Below, one piece after another: positions 56,901 to 64,000 of a stretch of DNA of 64,000 nucleotides (the stretch's first letter is position 1; the number at the start of each line of letters is the position of its first letter). The translations under genes and the position numbers were made by a program. The stretch is from assembly GCA_024867545.1 (NCBI GenBank), contig JANFNE010000079.1, positions 54,086-118,085 of the forward strand. The letters run 5' to 3'. The stretch comes from Phytopythium helicoides (taxonomy: Eukaryota > Oomycota > Peronosporomycetes > Pythiales > Pythiaceae). The notes under the pieces are model-generated. The model did no database searches and was not told the DNA's origin. It worked only from the letters and a program-made list of their open reading frames with translations.

Positions 56901-57161
56901 TGCGAAGACAAGGCGCCCAGGCGCGTTCGGGGCGAGGAGGTCGAGGCTCTACTGCGCGTATGTATCACCAACTGTGTCAACCTCACTCGCCACCTGCAGC
57001 CTGCGACTGCATCCGCGAGTGGCAGCAAGGGACGCAAGCCGGGCAAGGGAGGCGCTGAAGCTGACAGTGTGCAGAAGAAGGCTGTCGCACTGCGGGCTGT
57101 ACTGGACTTTTCAGTGCATCCGCACTTCCCGGTGATCCAGTTCCCGGAGCAGAAGGCATAG
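53985..57161 (+). CDS. NAA35: NatC N-acetyltransferase auxiliary subunit
   Basis: The Mak10/NAA35 subunit that anchors NatC (NAA30) to ribosomes for N-terminal acetylation. Diagnostic blocks: ATAAKELKVGQMVHAEDFNLFDSMSALELMDPKMDSGM, TLLSSVYLHKP, and DFSPGNGFDLGVLDTLPVD. Further on are FYQGLAEGPLQLSLWYSEFQK, SKYNFMDWLSASMVMNGVPS and YATSEYGTIYWYLDYLHGSR. An intron at about 54219-54290 joins DGSAWQDVTT to LLATAAKEL. The start is not certain: 53985 is the first ATG, with others at 54021 and 54051; conservation begins only near SGEIQARLQLDGSAW. Stop at 57159-57161. A Lys-rich low-complexity insert (SKKASKKKNAKKS) lies at about 54930. It is divergent to REV3 over 141 bases. Confidence 0.88.
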
Positions 57162-57311
57162 ACGGACGGCCTTGAATGGAACCTGCCCTACAGGTTCGCT
57201 GTATTACCGTAGACGCGCATGCAGGAGGACGGTAAACACCGGCCAACACGATGGACATAGTTGTGAACGTCTGTCAATACCCGCGGTGGCGGGAGCGTCA
57301 CCGCCGCCCCG

Positions 57312-57551
57312 CTACTGGTCCTTCCGCTCTTGCTGCAGCCGCCGCTTCTTCTCGCGCTCCTCCCTGTCGATCTCCGCGACGAGCACCTTGGTCGCGACCA
57401 GCGCCATCACCGTGAGCGCCAGGAAGACGCCGGCTGCCAGCGCGCCGTAGAAGTACGGGTCCTTGATCACGGCCACCATCACGGCGTCCACCCACGTCTC
57501 CGGCGGCCGCGACAGCCGCGCGTGCAGCTTGGACCCCGGCGCGACGTCCAT
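57312..57551 (-). CDS. SMIM15-like single-pass membrane protein
   Basis: A 79-residue single-exon frame. The order is a short N-terminus, W-x(9)-KDPYFYG, one hydrophobic helix (ALAAGVFLALTVMALVATKVL), and a highly charged end (EIDREEREKKRRLQQERKDQ). This order and the KDPY motif match SMIM15, a small conserved eukaryotic membrane protein of unknown function. It converges with NAA35 (150 bases between stops) and is divergent to the racemase gene. Confidence 0.7.
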   Translation of the reverse strand: MDVAPGSKLHARLSRPPETWVDAVMVAVIKDPYFYGALAAGVFLALTVMALVATKVLVAEIDREEREKKRRLQQERKDQ

Positions 57552-57769
57552 GGGCGGCTCCTCTTGTGACCTGAACCCTGGCTGAGCCTCGGTGCAGCTA
57601 TTCTGTACTATACAGTTTAGTGTCCTTGTGAGACAGTCGCCTCAGGCCTGATCGTCTGAGAATTCCGCCAGAGCGCCTCAGAACCGTCGGACATTTGCAC
57701 GTCCACCGGGTCATGTGCATGCGCCGCGGCTGGTAGTCGCTCGCTCGCCGACTCTCGCGCCTCGGCGAC

Positions 57770-58735
57770 ATGGTGGACGACTGCGCGGGCGCGCGGCCGG
57801 CGCGCAGGGAGGCGCTGCTGGGCATCTGCGGCGGCGTGGGGCCCGCGGCGGGGCTGCAGCTGCACCAGCTCGTGCTTGAGCACACGGACAGCGGCGGCGC
57901 GGACGCGGGCCACCTGGGCGTGTGCCACCTCTCGCGCTCCGAGGACATGACGGACCGCACCGAGTTCCTCACCAGCAGCGCCGTCGAGAACCCGGCGCGA
58001 GGCATGGCGCGCACATTCGCCATGATGCGCGCGGCCGCGGCGCAGACCGGCGCGCGCCTGGTCGTCGGCGTGCCCTGCAACACGTTCCACGCCAAGCCCA
58101 TCTGGGACGAGTTCCTGGCACTCGCTGCGCCTCGCGGTGCCGACGTGATGGCGGCGGAGGACGTGCACTTTGTGCACATGCTGGAGGAGACGGCCGCGTT
58201 CATCAAGCACACGCTGCCGACCTGCAGGCGCATCGGACTCCTGTCGACCACGGGTACCCGGCGCTCGCGCGTGTACCATGACCTGCTGATGCCACTTGGC
58301 TACACCATCGTCGAAGTGAGCGAGGCTACGCAGACGGAGCTGCACGAGTCCATCTACAATAGAGATTGGGGAATCAAGAGCACGGCGCCGCGCGTGTCAG
58401 CGAGGAGTAGAGCCAACTTCCACCGCTACGCGCTTCAGCTGCAAGAGCGCGGCGCAGAGGTCGTTGTGCTCGGCTGCACTGAGATTCCATTTGCCTTCAA
58501 CGGCCGGGATTGCTTTGCTGGACTCCCGCTGATTGATCCTATGGTAGCGCTAGCCCGCGCAATGATCCGAGCTGCGGATCCCACGCGCCTGCGAAGTATC
58601 AAGAGGTCCCGGGACATGCCACTTACCATGGTAGCCGTCCAGCCCGTCGTCTCCCCGAATGCACCAAGGATTCCTTTCGCGCCTCGAGGTCGCTCGTCGT
58701 CGCTGTCAAGCGCCAGCCTCAAGGTCGTTCCTTGA
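57770..58735 (+). CDS. Aspartate/glutamate racemase-family protein
   Basis: A single-exon 321-residue member of the Asp/Glu/hydantoin racemase superfamily. The N-terminal motif ALLGICGGVGPAAGLQLHQL and the two catalytic cysteines, in VVGVPCNTFHAKP and VVVLGCTEIPFAF, are all present, so it should be active. RRIGLLSTTGTRRSRVYHDLL and LPLIDPMVALARAMI complete the fold. The last 60 residues are a Ser/Pro/Arg tail outside the domain. The family is chiefly bacterial; lack of introns and the compact form would suit gene transfer, but many eukaryotic microbes have such genes. The substrate could be aspartate or another amino acid. Confidence 0.88.
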   Translation: MVDDCAGARPARREALLGICGGVGPAAGLQLHQLVLEHTDSGGADAGHLGVCHLSRSEDMTDRTEFLTSSAVENPARGMARTFAMMRAAAAQTGARLVVGVPCNTFHAKPIWDEFLALAAPRGADVMAAEDVHFVHMLEETAAFIKHTLPTCRRIGLLSTTGTRRSRVYHDLLMPLGYTIVEVSEATQTELHESIYNRDWGIKSTAPRVSARSRANFHRYALQLQERGAEVVVLGCTEIPFAFNGRDCFAGLPLIDPMVALARAMIRAADPTRLRSIKRSRDMPLTMVAVQPVVSPNAPRIPFAPRGRSSSLSSASLKVVP

Positions 58736-59060
58736 CACTTGGCCAGCGTCTGCAGCCTCTCTTGTCTCTCTCAGATCCCAGGCGCAGTCGTCGTTGCTGC
58801 AGCTTGAGCTCTCGACTGCTGCTATCGGTAGGAGAAGTCACCGTGTTTTTATTGTACAAAGCGAAAAGTAGCCCAGAGCCACCGGGCATGTTTCCTAGAC
58901 TAGACCCCACTGTGCTCTTTCGTTTCTCCATCGCAGACTGCATGCATCTCCAGATAGAAAGCCGTTTGGTTGGAACTTATGCGCCTTGGCGTCTGTGGAA
59001 ATTGAGGTATCAGCCACTCTTGTGACGGGCTTCGTGTCTGCTGCCGGCTTCTTCATCCCG
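58736..59060. other. Intergenic gap between racemase and orphan gene
   Basis: No gene is supported. The frame of the following orphan gene is open back to about 58986 but has no ATG before 59061, so an upstream exon or an early non-coding leader may lie here. Confidence 0.4.
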
Positions 59061-60032
59061 ATGTCAGCACCGGTGGTACTCCCAGCGACGACATCTCTTC
59101 AAGGACGCGCGCCACTACTAACGCCCCTTTCTTCGGCCAGCGATAACACTGAGCTTCTAACTCCATCAACAGTGAAAGTGATCGCAAAGGCCCCCAACCA
59201 GCGTAGCACGGAGCCGAGTGCGCCGACGCAAAAGCGTCCGGCCCTCCGGAGCTTACCGATTAACTTCAACACCAGTCACGGAGTCCTGCTTCTCAAGAAT
59301 GCGAGCTTGAAGACTCTTGAAGTGGGTGGTGACTACCACCCAGCCTGTGAGATGTACAGCCCGCTATATGGATACCACCGTGTCATGACCATGCGCGAGA
59401 TACGAGAGGAGCACGAACTTTTCCTGACACTGGACGCGCTTCAAGGGCTCCCAGCCACAGATAGTCTAGGCAGTGCGCCTGCGACGTCGAGCGATCGAAG
59501 GCGAGCTCGACCGCGTGGTGCGATCCCCTACCTGTTTGCTCGAAAGAACCCTGCCCTTCGACTCGGAATGAAGCGCCGATTGCGATATCTCGCCCAGAAG
59601 AATCTCATCGACGCTAATATCGTGATGTGCATGATGGTACAACGATGCGATGATCTTTCGTTACCGGAATCTTGGACAAACTTACGCCCTCAGCCACGTC
59701 GTTCGACGCGCACAAAGTTGACCGGCCACCCTTACGACTTGGACTCGCTCCCGATTCCTTTCAATTCTCCTTGTGTCAACTCCATCGCTGTGGCCTTCAC
59801 CGGAGACTCTTCTGCAACGGAAGAGAAATTTCAACTCGCACAGTTCGCTTCAACTACTAGTACCAGCTACGCTCCAACTGCTCGATCGTTCTGGTCGTCG
59901 CTCCTCGGCTGGATGCTACCCTCGTCAAGCTCCACTCTCGGCGCTTTACCTCGTTGGCTGTCGACCACGCTTCCCAGGCTCTGTGCCTCGAAGACTCTCG
60001 GCCTCGACCTCACTGCCCTGCGTTGCGTATAA
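59061..60032 (+). CDS. Unrecognised protein with basic middle region
   Basis: A single open frame of 323 residues from ATG 59061 to stop 60032. The first 70 residues are Ser/Thr/Pro-rich and probably disordered. A more ordered region follows: GVLLLKNASLKTLEVGGDYHP, MYSPLYGYHRVMTMREIREEHELF, and a basic stretch ARKNPALRLGMKRRLRYLAQKNLIDANIVMCMMVQRCDD. The tail is Ser/Thr-rich with an amphipathic tryptophan-bearing end (FWSSLLGWMLP). No family was recognised. Codon use fits the neighbours and the reading frame has no breaks, so a real, possibly lineage-specific gene is likely. Confidence 0.6.
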   Translation: MSAPVVLPATTSLQGRAPLLTPLSSASDNTELLTPSTVKVIAKAPNQRSTEPSAPTQKRPALRSLPINFNTSHGVLLLKNASLKTLEVGGDYHPACEMYSPLYGYHRVMTMREIREEHELFLTLDALQGLPATDSLGSAPATSSDRRRARPRGAIPYLFARKNPALRLGMKRRLRYLAQKNLIDANIVMCMMVQRCDDLSLPESWTNLRPQPRRSTRTKLTGHPYDLDSLPIPFNSPCVNSIAVAFTGDSSATEEKFQLAQFASTTSTSYAPTARSFWSSLLGWMLPSSSSTLGALPRWLSTTLPRLCASKTLGLDLTALRCV

Positions 60033-60298
60033 TACCAAGAGTTACACTGTACGAGTGAGTCACCCGCGCTGGTGGTGGATGTGTAGACGAGCACGAGATG
60101 GCTCGATTGACAAGTCGCATAGTGCTCTCAGTCCGAAAGTTTCGAGCTGATCTTGTACAACTCAAACACAGTAGCAAAGCACCCTCGAGGATGTTGTTTG
60201 AAATCGATATCGTTTTATGAGGCTGCGGCTGCCCCAGCGGATTAGCCACACGCCAATGAAGCTAGGCAATGAGAACACGAGAGGCTACAACGACGACT

Positions 60299-62221
60299 CT
60301 ACTTGTTGTGGCGCTTCTTTGGCCCGCCCTTCTTCTTGCCACCAGCCTTTGCCTGCTGCTTCTTGGCAGGGCTCTGCTTCTGCTTCTTCGCGGGTGGCTC
60401 CGGCTTGGCCTCCTCATCACTGTCAGCCTGCTCTTCCACAACAACAGCCTCCACATCCTCAGCCGCCTGCTTGGCAGCACGAGCCTTCTTCTTCTTGGAG
60501 CGCTTGGTCTCGTTAGCCTCCTCCTCTTCTTCCTCCTTTTGCGCCTCGAGCTCTTCGCGCGATTTCTTGGCCTCCTCCTGCTCCTCAGGCGTTGTGTTGG
60601 CATATTTCTTAAACTTGGCGACGTAGAATCCATCCATGTTGTGCACATGAGGGTAGAAGCGGCGCGTGAGGCTCACCGACGGGTGGAAGCGCTGCTGCTG
60701 GTAGCGCGTAAACCCTGGCTTGCCGTGGTCCAGACCAGTGTCCACAAGCTTGACGCAGCGCTTACGCAGCGCGTAATCGACAACTGACTCATTCTCCTCG
60801 ACCATGACCGAGCACGTCGAGTACAGAATGTAGCCACCCGTCTTGGACTTGGCGTCCACGGCATCGATGGCAGCAAGCAACAGCTCCTTCTGCAGGTGCG
60901 CAAGGCGCAAAACATCCTTCTCCGTCTTTTGCGTCTTAATAGACGGGTCGCGAGCAATCACACCCATACCCGTGCACGGAGCGTCGAGAAGAACGCGGTC
61001 AAAGCCACGGAAGAGCGACGGCAGCTTGCGGCCGTCATAGCATGAGACCGAAGTGTTCTTGACGCCAAGGCGGTGCAGATTTGCCACCGTAGCCTTTAGG
61101 CGCTGCTTCTTCAGATCGTTCGCGATGATCGTACCCGTGTTCTTCATGAGCTGTGCAATGTACGTAGTCTTACCGCCTGGAGCGCATGCCATGTCAAGCA
61201 CGCGCTCGTTCAGCTGCGGCGCCATTGCCATAACAGCACAGATGGACGACGCCGACTGCAGCATGTAGTGACCCGCAAGGTACTCGGGCGTGGCACCGAT
61301 GGGCACAGGCGAGTCGTAAATCTTGAGACCGACCTTCGACCACTTGGCAAGCGGGTCGAGGTTGACACCACGCTGGATCAGAGCCTGCGCGAGGTCGCGG
61401 CGGCGCGTCTTGAGCGTGTTGGTGCGGATCACGAGCGGACGCGGCTGCTCGTTGGCCTCGACGAACTCGACGCACTCCGCAGGCGAGAACATCTTGAGGA
61501 ACATGTCGATGAGCTCGCGGTTGTAGCCAAAGTAGCTCGACAGATCGCGTGCGAGCGTGTCCATGTAGTCGACGCGGGAGCGGCCCGGCTCGCGGCGCTC
61601 CTTGAAGTGCGACAGCACCTCCACCACGTCCTTGATGCGCTGGTAGACCTCGGCTGGGTCAGTGGCGTCCGCTCCATCTTCCTCCATCTCCTCCTCAGTC
61701 TGCAGGTGGTACGGCTCGTTGTTGGCGATGTTGAGACGCATCTCCTCATCGGCCTCGGCAGCCTGGCGCGCCTCCTCCTCGTCGAGCAGGCGCGCTTTGC
61801 GCTCGATCTCCAGCTCAAAGTCGTTGTCATCGTCATCGTCCTCCTCCTCTTCGTCGTTGTCCTGCTCCTCCTCGTCGTCGCTGCCGCTCTTCTTGGGCTT
61901 CAGCCAGCTCTTGTTGGAGTCGGAGAAGCCCGTGACGATCTCCTCCTCCTCCTCGTCGCCCTCCACCTCCTCGTCCTGCTCCTCATTCTCCTCGTCGCTG
62001 GCCGCGTCCTCCTCCTCGTCCGAGTCGAACAGCTGCGCCTTGTTGCCGCTGCGCTTCTGCTCCTGCTTGGCCGCCGCCACGTACTTGGACTGCGCCGCCG
62101 GCTTGGCGCCGCTGCTGCTCAACCTGCCACCGCACCAGCCGCGCACTCCGTTAGCGCCACCACCTCACTGATCGCCGCGCGTCGGCCGCCGCACGCACTT
62201 TCGCTTCGCGGGGCGGGGCAT
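60299..62221 (-). CDS. NOP2: 25S/28S rRNA cytosine-C5 methyltransferase NOP2
   Basis: A nucleolar methyltransferase needed for large-subunit rRNA processing. A 23-base first exon (62199-62221, MPRPAKRK) splices through a 75-base GT-AG intron to 60299-62123. An acidic N-terminal region (DSDEEEDAASDEENEEQDEE and similar) precedes the NOP2 domain. The S-adenosylmethionine motif is VLDMACAPGGKTTYIAQLM. The catalytic cysteines lie in LLDAPCTGMGVIARDPS and ILYSTCSVMVEENE. Ahead of them are RTNTLKTRRRDLAQALIQRG and GHYMLQSASSICAV, and the end of the domain is RRFYPHVHNMDGFYVAKF. The C-terminal tail is Lys/Ala/Glu-rich and basic, suited to nucleolar location. No frame breaks. Confidence 0.95.
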
Positions 62222-62457
62222 CTGCGCGCGTGCTCTGCTCGCCGTTGGTCTCGCTGCAGGTCAAGAGTGTCGTTTCGGGCCGCGCGCGGCCACCAAAGGA
62301 CTGACTGGTCTGGGAGCTCAATGGGTCCGCACACCCTGTTTTGCGTTTGTGAGCTACCGTGCTTTGAGAAATATAAAATTACATGTGTAGACATGTTGAA
62401 GGCAACAGCAACGCCCTTTCCCGACTTCTGCGCAAGTGATCGAGAAAGTGCGGCTCC

Positions 62458-64000
62458 ATGGAGGGCTCGCCGGCTGCTGCATCGGCGACGGCAGCGGCGG
62501 TGGCACCGAGCGAGCACTCGCGCTACGACGCGCTGCTGCGGCAGGTGGTGCAGCTCAACTCGGACCTGCACAAGACGGCGGCGCTCAGTCAGACGCTGCA
62601 GCGCGAGCGCGACGACCTGCAGCAGAGCAACCTGCGGGTGCGCGCCGCCACTAATGAATGCTGCGACTAGCCCTACCTAAATGTGACGCTGTGCAGCTCA
62701 AGGATGAGGTCAAGAGGCTGCACGAGCGCTGCGACAAGCTGCAGACGGCGCTCATGGAGGAGACCGAGCAGAAGGTGGGGCTCCGTCATGAAGGGCAGAC
62801 AGTAGACGGGGTCGCTCACGAATGTTGGCACAGATCGAGTCAGACAAGAAGCACGAAGAGCTCATTGCCAAGTGGAAGCGGCAGCTTGAGGCCAAAGCCA
62901 AGGCGTTCGAGTCACTACAGCAGAAGTTTGCGCCGCCGCGTGACCTGGAGCAGCTCCGCATCAAAATCCAAGAGGAGCTCGAGGGTCCATACCTGAGTCG
63001 CATTGACGCGCTGCAAGTAGAACTAGAACGGCAACATCAAAGAACTTTTGAGGTGCGACGCGAGTTTGAGATCATCAAGACCGAGTACGAGCAGTTCGCT
63101 ATCGACCAGGTATTGGTGCATCCTTTGTTTGCCCCCTTTCTTTCCGCAGTGCCACAGACAATCTTACATGCCGAATGTCGAACGCTCAGGGCAACGAGAT
63201 GGAGTGCCTCCAGCAAATGTATGAAACGCAGATTGCAGATCTCAAGAAAAAGCTCCGAGATGCTGAAGATAGAGCTGAGGATGCGCGTGCCCCCGAAGTC
63301 GTTCGGCGCTTGGAACAGCTCCGCGAGGCCGCCAACATCGAGATCAAGACTCTAAAGGCAGAGGTTCAGGTGAGATTGGATGGTATCTAGCAGAGGCTTT
63401 CTCATCTCATCATCGTCTGTGCAATAGGACGTTCGCGATGAGCTAGCACGCGCACATTCTGCCGCAGAGAGTGAAAGGAGTGAGCGCGAGGTCCGAGTTG
63501 CGGAGGCGCTTGCAATTAACATCTCGCTGGAGCTTGATGTCAAAGCACATTTGAGGGAGCTGGCAAAAACCAAGGAAGAGCGCGATGGTTTGCGCTCCAA
63601 ATTTGAGCATGCCGAAGCAAATATGGCTGACTTGAGAGCCGAGGTTGAGACGCTGCGAGACCAGCTCAAGCAAAAAGATGCGCTCGTCGTCAGCAGCCAC
63701 AACGCGCTGTCCTCAAAGTTAGCTTTCCGTTACTCCGACGACGTGGTCAGACACGATTATGGCTCTAACATTCAGCATGGTTCAGGATGCGAGAGGAGCG
63801 TGCCAGCTGGGATCGAGAGCAGTCCGTTTTGAAAGTGCGATTATGACTTCTACAATGACCCATTCTCGAGACACTTGGGACTTACATCGAGTAAATCCTC
63901 AGGACCGAGTGAACGAGCTCACTCTAAAATTGCAAGCGGCTGAAGTGGCAGCTCAGCAGAGTAGCACTTTAGCGGCACGGCGCCAAGAGCAAGATGAAAA
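62458..64000 (+). CDS. CEP83-like centriolar coiled-coil protein (partial, runs off the window)
   Basis: ATG at 62458 starts a nearly continuous coiled coil encoded by short exons with GT-AG introns. Segments in order: RYDALLRQVVQLNSDLHK, LKDEVKRLHERCDKLQTAL, SDKKHEELIAKWKRQLEAKA, then LEQLRIKIQEELEGPYLSRIDALQ followed by RREFEIIKTEYEQF, and later blocks DVRDELARAHSAAESERSE and DRVNELTLKLQAAEVAAQQ to the edge. The LEQLRIKIQEELEGP and FEIIKTEYEQ blocks resemble CEP83, a distal-appendage protein needed for cilium docking. Coiled-coil similarity is easily misleading, so the name is tentative. It starts 236 bases from NOP2, divergently. Confidence 0.65.

Noticed and set aside
61268..62680. A 470-codon plus-strand frame opposite NOP2
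   Set aside because: It is the complement of the Glu/Asp- and Lys-rich coding sequence of NOP2, and its Leu/Val runs are what acidic GAG/GAC codons give when read backward.

Overview
This is a nuclear window from a eukaryote. It has spliced genes with short introns (mostly 50-90 bases), many donors reading GTGCG, gaps of about 100-250 bases between most genes, and GC-rich coding DNA. The mix of genes suggests a flagellated stramenopile, most likely an oomycete: an HCF101-type scaffold with a mitochondrial-looking presequence, cilium/centriole coiled-coil proteins, PH-AGC kinases and a family of cyclic-nucleotide-gated channels. That placement is inference from gene content and style; no species marker is present. 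Genes were assigned by reading motifs and joining exons by hand.

Region by region. 0-3 kb: start of an unknown minus-strand gene, then a GMC oxidoreductase. 3-6.3 kb: a tRNA-Val(TAC), an AT-rich gap and a decayed Ser/Gly-rich repeat gene. 6.3-18 kb: compact housekeeping block with DNA topoisomerase III alpha, TruB pseudouridine synthase, an Msp1/ATAD1 AAA ATPase, an HMG-box/histone-fold fusion, mitochondrial ribosomal bL25, CPSF100 and a small membrane protein. 18-27.6 kb: a large coiled-coil protein with repeated beta domains (CCDC17-like), HCF101, and a TDRD3-type OB-fold protein. 27.6-34.7 kb: a phosphoglycerate mutase-family protein and pyruvate kinase fired from one divergent promoter, a small unknown gene, and a PYROXD2-like oxidoreductase. 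35-37.6 kb: a PH-AGC kinase. 38.5-46.5 kb: three tandem ion-channel genes with a 2635-base period. 46.6-64 kb: CCDC174, REV3 (polymerase zeta), NAA35 (NatC), a SMIM15-like protein, an Asp/Glu racemase, an orphan gene, NOP2, and the start of a CEP83-like centriolar protein.

The most notable structures are the channel array, whose first and third genes differ in opposite halves so that the middle gene is a chimera; a pore segment in all three channels that lacks a K+ signature; an HMG box fused to a POLE4/NF-YC-type histone fold; a 12-19 base element shared by several promoters; and a set of single-base frame breaks in otherwise conserved enzymes, many at C runs, which look more like sequence error than decay.
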